16,944 bases of DNA from Acidothermales bacterium (GCA_017354575.1 JAFMQP010000029.1:1-16944); one strand, 5' to 3'; shown: positions 6,845-14,829, numbered from the stretch's first letter. Made by a program: numbers and translations. Notes: generated by a model from the letters alone, not told the origin.

Positions 6845-7990
6845 ATGACAGACACCGAGATCCGCCCGTTCCGTATCGACGTCCCCGACGCCCAGCTGGT
6901 CGACCTGCGTGGCCGGCTCGCCCGCACCCGCTGGCCGGACGAGCCGGCCCACGCGGGCTGGGACCTCGGCGTGCCCGTGGCGTACGTCCGCGAGCTCGCC
7001 GAGCACTGGCGCACCGGCTACGACTGGCGCGCGCACGAGGCCGAGCTCAACGCGTACCCGCAGTTCACCACGACCGTCGACGGGGCGAACGTGCACTTCC
7101 TGCACGTCCGCTCGCCCGAGCCGGACGCCGTACCGCTCGTCGTCACGCACGGCTGGCCCGGGTCGGTGGTCGAGTTCCTCGACATCATCGGCCCGCTCAC
7201 CGATCCTCGCGCGCACGGCGGCGACCCGGCGGACGCCTTCCATGTGGTCGTGCCGTCGATCCCCGGGTACGGCTTTTCCGGCCCGACGCCCGACCGCGGC
7301 TGGAACGTCGACCGGATCGCGCGGGCCTGGGCCGAGCTGATGACGCGCCTCGGCTACGAGCGGTTCGGCGCCCAGGGCGGCGACTGGGGCGCGAGCATCT
7401 CACGCGAACTCGGCCTGCTCGTGCCCGAACGGATGACCGGCGTGCACCTCACCATGCTCGTCACCGCCGTGCCGGACGAGCCCGAGCCGCCGTTGACGGA
7501 CGACGAGCGCGCCAAGCTGGACCGCGCCAACCGGTTCCGCGCCGAGGGCCTGGGGTACGGCGCGATCCAGTCGACCCGCCCGCAGACGCTGGCGTACGCG
7601 CTCACCGACTCGCCGGCGGGGCAGCTCGCCTGGATCGCGGAGAAGTTCGTCGAGTGGACCGACTCCGCGAAGCCGGGCGACGCCGTCGACCGCGACCGGC
7701 TGCTCACGAACGTCTCCGTCTACTGGTTCACGGCGACGGCGGGCTCGTCCGCGCGGCTGTACCACGAGGCGGCCCGCAGCGGCCAGTGGGGGCCGCCGCC
7801 GCGGTCGACCGCGCCGACCGGCGTCGCGGTGTTCCCCAAGGAGATCGCGCCCCCGATCCGTCGGTTCGCGGAGCCGGACAACAACGTCGTGCACTGGACG
7901 GAGTTCGACCGCGGCGGGCACTTCGCCGCGATGGAACAGCCGGAACTGCTCGTCGCGGACGTGAGAGCGTTCTTCCGTGGCCTCAGGTGA
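6845..7990 (+). CDS. Epoxide hydrolase (alpha/beta hydrolase with N-terminal EHN domain)
   Basis: This 381-residue enzyme adds water to epoxides to give vicinal diols. It opens with the epoxide-hydrolase N-terminal domain (about 1-105, F-R-I-D-V-P onward), followed by an alpha/beta-hydrolase fold. The oxyanion motif H-G-W-P-G-S is at 102-107, the nucleophile is Asp180 in G-G-D-W-G, and the catalytic histidine is His359 in G-G-H-F-A-A-M-E-Q-P. An aspartate at the elbow instead of serine separates it from esterases. The substrate is unknown, and no terpene or polyketide genes are nearby. The ATG at 6845 fits a leaderless transcript; the GTG at 6836 would add three residues and is less likely. 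The 3' end overlaps the next gene by 14 nt, so translation is probably coupled. The divergent WYL regulator is the likely control. Confidence 0.93.
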   Translation: MTDTEIRPFRIDVPDAQLVDLRGRLARTRWPDEPAHAGWDLGVPVAYVRELAEHWRTGYDWRAHEAELNAYPQFTTTVDGANVHFLHVRSPEPDAVPLVVTHGWPGSVVEFLDIIGPLTDPRAHGGDPADAFHVVVPSIPGYGFSGPTPDRGWNVDRIARAWAELMTRLGYERFGAQGGDWGASISRELGLLVPERMTGVHLTMLVTAVPDEPEPPLTDDERAKLDRANRFRAEGLGYGAIQSTRPQTLAYALTDSPAGQLAWIAEKFVEWTDSAKPGDAVDRDRLLTNVSVYWFTATAGSSARLYHEAARSGQWGPPPRSTAPTGVAVFPKEIAPPIRRFAEPDNNVVHWTEFDRGGHFAAMEQPELLVADVRAFFRGLR

Positions 7991-9098
7991 CACGCTCACG
8001 GTGCGGGCGCTGAACCGTGCGACGCTCGCCCGGCAGCACCTACTCGCCCGCACCGACGCGCGGGTGCTCGACGTCGTCGAGCACCTCGTCGGCCTGCAGG
8101 CGCAGGCGCCGCTGCCGCCGTACTTCGGGCTGTGGTCGCGCATCGAGGGGTTCACGCCGGACGACCTCGCCGAGCGGCTGCTGGACCGCGGCGTCGTGCG
8201 CATCGCGGTGATGCGCAGCACCGTCCACCTGGTGAGCGCCCGCGACTGCCTGCCGGTGCGAGCCGTTGTGCAGCCCTCGCTGGAACGTCAGCTGCGCGGC
8301 GCGAGCCCGTATCGGCCCGGTCTTTCCGGCGTCGACGTCGAGGCCGTCGCGGCGGCCGCTCGCGAGATCGTCGACGACGAGCCGCGGACGGCGAAGCAGC
8401 TCGGCGTCGAGCTCGCGAAGCGTTGGCCCGACTGGGATCCCGAGGCCATGGCGTTCGCCGCACGCGCCCTGTTGCCGCTCGTGCAAGTGCCGCCGCGCGG
8501 AGTGTGGGGCAGGAGCGGGCAGCCGACGCTGACCACGGCGCAGGCGTGGCTGGGCGACGACGGTGCCCGCACGCTGACAGTCGCCGACGTGCTGACGCGG
8601 TACCTCGGCGCGTTCGGTCCCGCGTCCGCCGCGGACATGCAGACCTGGTCCGGGCTCACCGGCCTGCGTGCGGTGGTGGAGGAGATGCGGCCGCGGCTGC
8701 GGGTGTTCCGCGACGGGAGCGGGCGGGAGCTGTTCGACCTGCCCGACGCGCCGCGTCCGGACGCCGACACGCCCGCGCCGGTGCGGCTGGTCGCGGAGTT
8801 CGACAACCTGCTGCTCTCGCACGCCGAGCGCACCAGGGTGATCTCGGACGAGCACCGCGCGCGGTTGTTCGGTACCCGCAACGCCGTGTTCCCAGGCACG
8901 GTGCTCGTCGACGGGTTCGTGGCGGGCACGTGGCGGCTGGAACGCAAGCGCGGCACGGCGACGGTGACGCTTACGCCGTACCGCCGCTGGCGCAAGCGCG
9001 ACGCCGCGGCGGTCGAGCGCGAGGCGTGCCGGCTGCTGGCGTTCGCGGCCCCGGACGCCGAGGTCACCGACGTCCTCACCGGTCATGCGGTACCCTGA
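7977..9098 (+). CDS. Winged-helix DNA-binding protein of the AlkZ/HTH_42 family (possible DNA glycosylase)
   Basis: The 373-residue protein matches the winged-helix superfamily that includes the AlkZ and YcaQ glycosylases, which remove alkylated or crosslinked bases. The N-terminal pattern (A-L-N-R-A-T-L-A-R-Q, then V-G-L-Q-A-Q-A-P-L-P-P-Y) is typical. Gln41-Ala-Gln43 corresponds to the Q-x-Q catalytic motif of AlkZ-type members, so activity is plausible, but many paralogues are untested. Further family segments are F-D-N-L-L-L-S-H-A-E-R-T-R-V (about 283-296) and F-V-A-G-T-W-R-L-E-R (about 318-327). The GTG at 7977 overlaps the epoxide hydrolase gene by 14 nt. A shorter start at the GTG at 8001, behind GGTGA, cannot be excluded. 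The leuS leader promoter overlaps its last codons. Confidence 0.85.
   Translation: MASGDTLTVRALNRATLARQHLLARTDARVLDVVEHLVGLQAQAPLPPYFGLWSRIEGFTPDDLAERLLDRGVVRIAVMRSTVHLVSARDCLPVRAVVQPSLERQLRGASPYRPGLSGVDVEAVAAAAREIVDDEPRTAKQLGVELAKRWPDWDPEAMAFAARALLPLVQVPPRGVWGRSGQPTLTTAQAWLGDDGARTLTVADVLTRYLGAFGPASAADMQTWSGLTGLRAVVEEMRPRLRVFRDGSGRELFDLPDAPRPDADTPAPVRLVAEFDNLLLSHAERTRVISDEHRARLFGTRNAVFPGTVLVDGFVAGTWRLERKRGTATVTLTPYRRWRKRDAAAVEREACRLLAFAAPDAEVTDVLTGHAVP
9091..9096 (+). promoter_or_regulatory. -10 box of the leuS leader transcript
   Basis: TACCCT overlaps the last codons and the first base of the stop of the preceding gene. It is followed by 6 nt and then the leader peptide ATG at 9103, so the leader mRNA should begin at or within a base or two of its start codon. 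No clear -35 was found. Confidence 0.55.
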
Positions 9099-9102
9099 AC
9101 CC

Positions 9103-9138
9103 ATGCGAGCTCGGCTGCTCCTTCGCCGGCCGCACTGA
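9103..9138 (+). CDS. Leucine-rich leader peptide of leuS
   Basis: A tiny reading frame encodes M-R-A-R-L-L-L-R-R-P-H and stops with TGA at 9136-9138. Three consecutive leucine codons (CTG, CTC, CTT at 9115-9123) sit just ahead of a strong hairpin and an intrinsic terminator, and the next gene is leucyl-tRNA synthetase. That matches a classical attenuation leader: scarcity of charged leucyl-tRNA stalls the ribosome on these codons and changes how the downstream RNA folds. It appears leaderless, with no ribosome-binding site and a TANNNT box 6 nt before the ATG. It is too short to be found by ordinary gene calling. The assignment rests on codon content, position and structure, not on homology. 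Confidence 0.75.
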   Translation: MRARLLLRRPH

Positions 9139-9165
9139 CGGAACGGACTCCGAAGTCGGTGCGGC
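9129..9165 (+). promoter_or_regulatory. Leader hairpin of the leuS attenuator
   Basis: GCCGCACTGAC (9129-9139) pairs with GTCGGTGCGGC (9155-9165) over 11 bp with one G-U pair, and GGA/TCC can extend it inside the loop. The leader peptide stop codon lies within its 5' arm, so ribosome position decides whether it forms. It ends 2 nt before the terminator stem. I could not find a clear antiterminator pairing that excludes the terminator. Confidence 0.65.
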
Positions 9166-9167
9166 TG

Positions 9168-9190
9168 CCCCTCCTGCGTGAGGGGTTTTT
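9168..9190 (+). terminator. Intrinsic terminator upstream of leuS
   Basis: CCCCTC (9168-9173) pairs with GAGGGG (9180-9185) around a 6-nt loop, followed directly by five T residues. It lies between the leader peptide and leuS, so it would end leader transcripts before the synthetase gene unless prevented from forming or bypassed. Confidence 0.75.
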
Positions 9191-9228
9191 CCATTTCAAG
9201 GCCGACTCGACCACCCGAGGAAGGAAGC

Positions 9229-12099
9229 ATGAGCGAGCAGCCAGGAGTCACCGAGGCCCCGTTCCGGTACACGCCCGCCCGCGCCGCCGAGATAGAGACG
9301 AAGTGGCAGGAGCGGTGGCGCAAGGAGCGGGTCTACGAGGCGCCCAACCCCGCGGGGTCCCTGGCCGAGCCGGAGGCGATCCGCGGCCGCCCCAAGTTCT
9401 TCGTCCAGGACATGTTCCCGTACCCGTCAGGCGACGGCATGCACGTCGGGCACCCGCTGGGATACGTGGGCACGGACGTGCTGGCCAGGTACATGCGGAT
9501 GCGCGGCTACAACGTCCTGCACACCATGGGCTTCGACGCGTTCGGCCTGCCCGCCGAGCAGTACGCCGTGCAGACGGGCCAGCATCCGCGCATCACCACC
9601 GAACGCAACATCGCCGCCATCCGCCGCCAGCTGGCGATGCTGGGCATGGGCCACGACACCCGGCGCAGCGTCGAGACCACGGACCCGAAGTACTACAAGT
9701 GGACGCAGTGGATCTTCCTGCGGCTGTTCCACTCGTTCTACGACGCCGAGCAGGACCGCGCGCGCCCGGTCACCGACCTGGTCGCGGAGTACGAGAGCGG
9801 CGTGCGCGCGACGCCGGACGGCCGGCCGTGGGCCGAGCTGACCGAGCCCGAGCGGCGCGCGGTCGTCGACGGCCAGCGGCTGGCGTACGTCTCCGACGTG
9901 CCGGTCAACTGGTGTCCCGGCCTGGGCACGGTGCTGTCCAACGAGGAGGTCACCAGCGAGGGCCGCAGCGAGCGCGGCAACTTCCCCGTGTTCCGGCGCA
10001 GCCTGGGCCAGTGGATGCTGCGCATCACCGCGTACGCCGACCGGCTCACCGACGACCTGGACCTGATCGACTGGCCGGAGCCGATCAGGGTCATGCAGCG
10101 CAACTGGATCGGCCGCTCGCACGGCGCGAACGTCACGTTCCCCGTCGACACCGCGGACGGGGAGCGGCGCGGCATCGAGGTGTTCACCACCCGTCCCGAC
10201 ACGCTGTTCGGCGCCACGTTCATGGTGCTCGCGCCCGAGCACCCGCTCGTCGACGAGATCACGCCGGCGGCATGGCCGGAAGATGAGCTTCCGGGGCAGT
10301 GGACGAACGGCGCCGCCACGCCCGCCGAGGCGGTACGCGGGTACCGCGCGTCCATCGGCGGCAAGAGCGACATCGAGCGCCAGGTCGAGTCGCGGGAGAA
10401 GACCGGCGTGTTCACCGGCGCCTACGCCGTCAACCCCGTCAACGGCGCGCGGATCCCCGTCTTCGTCGCCGACTACGTGCTGCTCGGCTACGGCACCGGC
10501 GCCATCATGGCGGTGCCCGGGCAGGACGAGCGCGACTGGGCGTTCGCCGAGCAGTACCGGCTGCCGATCGTCCGCACCGTGCAGCCGCCCGCAGGATTCG
10601 ACGGCAAGGCGTACGTCGGCGAAGGGCCGGCCGTCAACAGCACGAACCCGGAGACCGGGCTGAGCCTGGACGGGCTGGGCATCGAAGACGCCAAGGAACG
10701 CATCATCGCGTGGCTGGAGGAGCAGGGCCACGGTAGCGGCACGGTGACCTACAAGCTGCGCGACTGGCTGTTCAGTCGGCAGCGGTACTGGGGCGAGCCG
10801 TTCCCGATCGTGTTCGACGAGCACGGCCCGATCGCCGTCCCCGGCGACCAGCTGCCGGTGGAGCTGCCGGACGTCCCCGAGTACGCGCCGAAGACGTACG
10901 ACCCCGACGACGCCGACAGCGAGCCGGTGGCGCCGTTGAGCCGCGCCACCGACTGGGTGAACGTGACGCTGGATCTGGGTGACGGCCCGAAGCAGTACCG
11001 CCGCGAGACCAACACGATGCCCAACTGGGCGGGGTCCTGCTGGTACGAGCTGCGCTACGCCGACCCGGACAACGACGAGATCTTCTGCGACCCGGCCAAC
11101 GAGGCGTACTGGATGGGGCCGCAGGGCGACGGCGACCACGCGGGCGGCGTCGACCTGTACATCGGCGGCGTCGAGCACGCGGTGCTGCACCTGCTGTACG
11201 CGCGGTTCTGGCACAAGGTGCTGTACGACCTGGGTCACGTGTCCAGCAGGGAGCCGTTCCACCGGCTGGTCAACCAGGGCTACATCCAGGCGCCCGCGTA
11301 CACCGACGCCCGCGGCGTGTACGTGCCCGCCGCGGAGGTCGAGGAGGTGACCCGCGACGGTGAGCCGGTGTTCCTGTACCAGGGGCAGCCGGTCAACCGC
11401 GAGTTCGGGAAGATCGGCAAGAGCCTGAAGAACGTCATCACACCGGACGACATGTGCGAGCAGTACGGCGCCGACACGTTCCGCGTGTACGAGATGTCGA
11501 TGGGTCCGTTGGTCGCGTCCAAGCCGTGGGAGACGCGGGCGGTCGTCGGCGCGCAGCGGCTGCTGCAACGCGTGTGGCGCAGCGTCGTCGACGAGCAGAC
11601 CGGCGAGTCGCGGATCACCGACGAGCCGGCCGGGCCGGAGCTGCGCAATGCGCTGCATCGTGCGATCGCGGGCGTCCGCACCGACTACGAGGGCCTGCGG
11701 TTCAACACCGCGATCGCGAAGGTCACCGAGCTGAACAACCTGCTGACCCAGACGCCGGGCGACACGCCGCGCGAGGTCGCCGAGCCGCTGGTGCTGCTGC
11801 TGGCGCCGGTGGCGCCGCACGTGGCCGAGGAGCTGTGGGAGCGGCTGGGGCACGACGAGTCGCTGGTGCACGCGCCGTTCCCCGAGGCCGACCCGCGGTA
11901 CCTGGTCGCGGAGACCGTCGTCTACCCGGTGCAGGTGGCGAAGAAGGTGCGCGGCCGGATCGAGGTGCCGGCGGACGCCGCCGAGGACGCCGTCCGCGAG
12001 GCTGCGCTGGCCGACGAGGGAGTGCGGCGCGCGCTGGCCGGCCGCGAGCCGCGCAAGGTCATCGTGGTGCCGGGCCGCATGGTGAGCATCGTCGTCTGA
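9229..12099 (+). CDS. leuS: Leucine--tRNA ligase
   Basis: This 956-residue class I synthetase charges tRNA-Leu with leucine in the cytoplasm. The ATP-binding HIGH motif appears as H-V-G-H (72-75) and the KMSKS loop as K-I-G-K-S (728-732), whose second lysine is retained. The CP1 editing domain has its threonine-rich segment F-T-T-R-P-D-T-L-F-G (319-328) and the A-I-M-A-V-P-G-Q-D-E-R-D segment (425-436), so hydrolysis of mischarged products should be intact. The protein is longer than the roughly 860-residue E. coli enzyme, with an N-terminal extension, as in other actinobacteria. The ATG at 9229 is chosen because GAGGAAGGAA (9217-9226) precedes it; the open frame from 9178 has no comparable site. 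Expression is probably set by the leucine-codon attenuator just upstream. DegV follows after 33 nt. Confidence 0.98.
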   Translation: MSEQPGVTEAPFRYTPARAAEIETKWQERWRKERVYEAPNPAGSLAEPEAIRGRPKFFVQDMFPYPSGDGMHVGHPLGYVGTDVLARYMRMRGYNVLHTMGFDAFGLPAEQYAVQTGQHPRITTERNIAAIRRQLAMLGMGHDTRRSVETTDPKYYKWTQWIFLRLFHSFYDAEQDRARPVTDLVAEYESGVRATPDGRPWAELTEPERRAVVDGQRLAYVSDVPVNWCPGLGTVLSNEEVTSEGRSERGNFPVFRRSLGQWMLRITAYADRLTDDLDLIDWPEPIRVMQRNWIGRSHGANVTFPVDTADGERRGIEVFTTRPDTLFGATFMVLAPEHPLVDEITPAAWPEDELPGQWTNGAATPAEAVRGYRASIGGKSDIERQVESREKTGVFTGAYAVNPVNGARIPVFVADYVLLGYGTGAIMAVPGQDERDWAFAEQYRLPIVRTVQPPAGFDGKAYVGEGPAVNSTNPETGLSLDGLGIEDAKERIIAWLEEQGHGSGTVTYKLRDWLFSRQRYWGEPFPIVFDEHGPIAVPGDQLPVELPDVPEYAPKTYDPDDADSEPVAPLSRATDWVNVTLDLGDGPKQYRRETNTMPNWAGSCWYELRYADPDNDEIFCDPANEAYWMGPQGDGDHAGGVDLYIGGVEHAVLHLLYARFWHKVLYDLGHVSSREPFHRLVNQGYIQAPAYTDARGVYVPAAEVEEVTRDGEPVFLYQGQPVNREFGKIGKSLKNVITPDDMCEQYGADTFRVYEMSMGPLVASKPWETRAVVGAQRLLQRVWRSVVDEQTGESRITDEPAGPELRNALHRAIAGVRTDYEGLRFNTAIAKVTELNNLLTQTPGDTPREVAEPLVLLLAPVAPHVAEELWERLGHDESLVHAPFPEADPRYLVAETVVYPVQVAKKVRGRIEVPADAAEDAVREAALADEGVRRALAGREPRKVIVVPGRMVSIVV

Positions 12100-12120
12100 G
12101 ACCTGCCGCCGGCCCGTCGG

Positions 12121-12126
12121 TAGGGT
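12121..12126 (+). promoter_or_regulatory. Candidate -10 box for leaderless transcription of the DegV gene
   Basis: TAGGGT is followed by 6 nt and the ATG at 12133. It sits in the 33-nt gap after leuS, so the DegV gene may be transcribed independently of the attenuated leuS message. Confidence 0.5.
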
Positions 12127-12132
12127 CGACGC

Positions 12133-13002
12133 ATGACCGAGAGCCGCGTGGCGGTGGTCACGGACTCGACGGCGTACCTGCCGGCCGAGCTCGTCCGTGC
12201 CCACGGGATCACGGTCGTGCCCTTGCAGGTCACCGTCGACGACGACACCGGCGACGACGGCGCGGACGTCACTGCGCACGACGTCGCCGAGGCGTTGCGC
12301 GACAGGCGCAGGGTCACCACGTCCCGTCCCGCGCCGGACCGGTTCGCGGTCGCGTACGCGGCCGCCGCGCGCTCGGGCGCCCACGCGATCGTGTCGAGCC
12401 ACGTCTCCGCGCGGATGTCGAGCACGCTCGACAGCGCCAGGCTCGCGGCGGCGTCCGCGCCGGTGCCGGTGGAGGTGGTCGACTCCCGCAGCATCGGCAT
12501 GGGCCTGGGTTTCGGCGTACTCGCCGCGGCCGAGGCGGCGGCCGACGGTGCGCCGGCCGCCGAGTGCGCGGGGATCGCGGCCGAACGGTCCCGGTCGACC
12601 GACGCGTTCTTCTACGTCGACACCCTCGAGTACCTGCGTCGCGGCGGGCGCATGGGCGCGGCGGCGAGCCGCGTCGGCGACGTCCTCATGGTGAAGCCGC
12701 TGCTGCAGCTCAGGGACGGTCAGATCGCGCTGTTCGAGAAGGTGCGCACGTCCGCGAAAGCGTTGGCACGGCTGGAGGAGATCGCGGTGTCGGCGGCGTC
12801 CGGCGGCCCGGGCACGTCGGTGGACGTCGCGGTGCAGCATCTCGGCGCCGCCGAACGCGCCGAGCACCTGGCCGCGCGGTTGAGGCGGCAGCTGCCCCGG
12901 CTGCGTCATGCGTACACCGGCGAGGTGGGTGGCGTGGTCGGCGCACACGTCGGGCCCGGCATGATTGCCGTGACCGTGTCCAGGCACCGCCCGGGGAAGT
13001 GA
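12133..13002 (+). CDS. DegV family protein (fatty-acid binding)
   Basis: The 289-residue protein has the DegV/FakB fold, whose members bind a fatty acid and, in Gram-positive bacteria, present it to a fatty-acid kinase for phosphorylation. Visible family segments are V-V-T-D-S-T-A-Y-L-P (8-17), T-T-S-R-P (62-66), the serine-rich S-S-H-V-S-A-R-M-S-S-T region (about 88-98), V-D-S-R-S-I-G-M-G (about 116-124) and the conserved Y-V-D-T-L-E-Y-L-R-R-G-G-R-M stretch (about 161-174). No FakA-like kinase gene is visible here, so the partner is elsewhere or absent. The ATG fits a leaderless transcript. Nine nucleotides separate it from the phosphoesterase gene, suggesting a shared message. Cytoplasmic; no signal sequence. 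Confidence 0.92.
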   Translation: MTESRVAVVTDSTAYLPAELVRAHGITVVPLQVTVDDDTGDDGADVTAHDVAEALRDRRRVTTSRPAPDRFAVAYAAAARSGAHAIVSSHVSARMSSTLDSARLAAASAPVPVEVVDSRSIGMGLGFGVLAAAEAAADGAPAAECAGIAAERSRSTDAFFYVDTLEYLRRGGRMGAAASRVGDVLMVKPLLQLRDGQIALFEKVRTSAKALARLEEIAVSAASGGPGTSVDVAVQHLGAAERAEHLAARLRRQLPRLRHAYTGEVGGVVGAHVGPGMIAVTVSRHRPGK

Positions 13003-13011
13003 GGAACCGCC

Positions 13012-13770
13012 ATGCCCGTCGCCGTGCTCGCGGACATCCACGGGAACCTGCCCGCGCTGGACGCCGTGCTGGCCGACGTCGCGGCGGCCGGCGTCGACAC
13101 CGTCGTGCTGAACGGGGACATGGCGACCGGCCCGATGCCCGCGGAGACCCTCGACCGGCTCGCCGGGCTCGGCGACCGCGCGGTCTGGGTGCGCGGCAAC
13201 TGCGAGCGCGAGCTGGTCGCCGCGTTCGACGGCACGCTCGACCCGGCGCTTCCCGACGAGGCACGCGTGCCGACGGAGTACTGCGCGGCACGCATCACCC
13301 GGGAACACCGCGACCTGCTGGCGGGCCTGCCGACGTCGGTGACGCTCGACGTGGACGGTCTGGGCGCGGTGCGGTTCTGCCACGCGACGGCGCGCAGCGA
13401 CACCGGGATGGTGCTCGTCGACTCGCCGGTCGACGCGTACCGCGACGCGTTCGCTGGCGTGGGCGAGCCGACCGTCGTGCTCGGCCACACCCACATGCCG
13501 TTCGACCGGCTGGCCGACCGCCGCAGGTTCGTCAACGCGGGCAGCGTCGGCATGCCGTACGGCGGCGTCGGGGCGTTCTGGGCGCTGCTCGGCCCGGACG
13601 TCGTGCTGCGCCGCACGCCGTACGACCTCGACGCCGCCGCGGCCCTGCTGCGTGACGCGGCACCCGAGTACCCCGGGATCGACGAGTTCGTCGCCGAGAA
13701 CGTCCGCACCACGGCGTCCGACGCCGAGGCCCTCGCGGTGTTCTCCCGCGCGGCGCGGGCAAAGTCGTGA
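13012..13770 (+). CDS. Metallophosphoesterase, calcineurin-like superfamily (YfcE-type)
   Basis: This 252-residue hydrolase has the dinuclear-metal phosphoesterase motifs in order: D-I-H-G-N (Asp8, His10), N-G-D (Asp36), R-G-N-C-E (Asn63), F-C-H-A-T (His124) and G-H-T-H-M-P (His159, His161). G-N-C-E in place of the textbook G-N-H-E/D is common in YfcE-like members, so the site looks complete. The family cleaves phosphodiesters or phosphomonoesters; the natural substrate cannot be inferred. The ATG at 13012 has GAGGAA (13001-13006) upstream, overlapping the DegV stop codon. Its TGA overlaps the GTG of the sigma-factor gene by 4 nt, implying translational coupling between the two. Confidence 0.92.
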   Translation: MPVAVLADIHGNLPALDAVLADVAAAGVDTVVLNGDMATGPMPAETLDRLAGLGDRAVWVRGNCERELVAAFDGTLDPALPDEARVPTEYCAARITREHRDLLAGLPTSVTLDVDGLGAVRFCHATARSDTGMVLVDSPVDAYRDAFAGVGEPTVVLGHTHMPFDRLADRRRFVNAGSVGMPYGGVGAFWALLGPDVVLRRTPYDLDAAAALLRDAAPEYPGIDEFVAENVRTTASDAEALAVFSRAARAKS

Positions 13771-14771
13771 CCGACGAGGCGACGTTCACGACGCTGGTGG
13801 AGCGGCACCGCGCCGAGCTGCGGGTGCACTGCTACCGCATGGTCGGGTCGCTCGACGAGGCGGAGGACCTCGTGCAGGAGACCTTCCTGCGCGCATGGCG
13901 ACGGCGGGAGACGTACGAGGGCAGGTCCACGCTCAGGGCGTGGCTGTACCGGATCGCGACGAACGCGTGCCTCGATCTGCTCGACGGGCGGGCGCGGCGC
14001 GTCCTGCCGCACCACCTGGCGCCGCCCGAGGCGTCCGGCGCCGGAGCCGTCGCGCGCTCGGACGTGCCGTGGCTGCAACCCTTTCCTGACCGGCTGCTCG
14101 AGCCGGTGGCGCCGCGGGACGCCGAGCCGGACGCCGTCGCCGTGACGCGCGAGACGATCGAGCTGGCGTTCCTCGCCGCGATCCAGCACCTGCCGCCGGC
14201 CCAGCGTGCCGCGCTGATCCTCCGCGACGTGCTCGGCTGGCCGGCGCGGCAGGTCGCCGACCTGCTCGACACGAGCGTGGCCGCGGCGAACAGCGCACTG
14301 CAACGGGCTCGTGCCACGATGCGCACGCAGCTGCCGGAACGCCGGCTGGACTGGGCTCCCGCCACCGCGTCGAGCGAGGAGGAGCGTGCGGTGCTCCGCC
14401 GTTACATGGCCGCGATGGAGCGCGCGGACCTCGACGCCGTGGCGGACCTCCTGGCCGAGGACGTGCGCGCGACGATGCCGCCGTACCCGTTGTGGTTCCA
14501 GGGCCGCGACGCGGTCGTCGCGTCGCTTGCCGCGAGCTGGGACCCCGACCTCCCGGAGTTCGTGGGACGGTTCCGCATGCTGGAGACGGAGGCGAACCGC
14601 CAGCCCGCCGCTGCGGCGTACGTCCGCAAGAGCGACGACGCCGCCTACCGGCCGTTCGCGCTCGGCGTCGCCCGCGTCGCGCACGGGAGGATCGCCGAGC
14701 TCACGGCGTTCCACGACACCTCGCTGTTCGCGGCGTTCGGCATGCCGGCGGAGTTGCCGGCGGACCGATGA
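13767..14771 (+). CDS. ECF RNA polymerase sigma factor with SnoaL-like C-terminal domain (TIGR02960/SigG-like)
   Basis: The 334-residue protein combines sigma region 2 (about 8-75; D-L-V-Q-E-T-F-L-R-A-W-R-R, core-polymerase and -10 binding), sigma region 4 (about 131-185; helix-turn-helix W-P-A-R-Q-V-A-D-L-L-D-T-S-V-A-A-A-N-S-A for -35 recognition) and a C-terminal SnoaL/NTF2-like domain (about 205-325). A linker segment D-V-P-W-L-Q-P-F-P-D-R-L-L-E-P is typical of the SigG-like/TIGR02960 group. No anti-sigma gene is adjacent; in extended ECF factors the C-terminal domain is thought to modulate activity in its place. The GTG start overlaps the preceding stop as GTGA (13767-13770). The regulon cannot be read from the sequence; the reductase gene 58 nt downstream is a candidate. 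Confidence 0.92.
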   Translation: MTDEATFTTLVERHRAELRVHCYRMVGSLDEAEDLVQETFLRAWRRRETYEGRSTLRAWLYRIATNACLDLLDGRARRVLPHHLAPPEASGAGAVARSDVPWLQPFPDRLLEPVAPRDAEPDAVAVTRETIELAFLAAIQHLPPAQRAALILRDVLGWPARQVADLLDTSVAAANSALQRARATMRTQLPERRLDWAPATASSEEERAVLRRYMAAMERADLDAVADLLAEDVRATMPPYPLWFQGRDAVVASLAASWDPDLPEFVGRFRMLETEANRQPAAAAYVRKSDDAAYRPFALGVARVAHGRIAELTAFHDTSLFAAFGMPAELPADR

Positions 14772-14829
14772 GTTCCGCGGCGTCCCGCCGTCACATGGAA
14801 GGTCCCACCTACCTGGACGGAGGCACGTC

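Noticed and set aside
5828..7243. Longer 471-residue version of the WYL regulator starting at 7243
   Set aside because: The extra 154 codons are antisense to the epoxide hydrolase gene, and the helix-turn-helix begins right after the Met at 6781.
9129..9190. T-box riboswitch upstream of leuS
   Set aside because: No T-box sequence, specifier-loop architecture or antiterminator bulge was seen, and the region is too short. A leucine-rich leader peptide explains it better.
9178..9228. Upstream in-frame start for leuS at 9178
   Set aside because: It would begin inside the terminator hairpin and lacks a ribosome site; the ATG at 9229 has GAGGAAGGAA at the right distance.
9427..13494. A 1,355-codon minus-strand open frame opposite leuS, the DegV gene and the phosphoesterase gene
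   Set aside because: It spans three well-supported plus-strand genes, has no recognisable motif and has the Arg/His/Val-rich composition of a GC-driven shadow frame.
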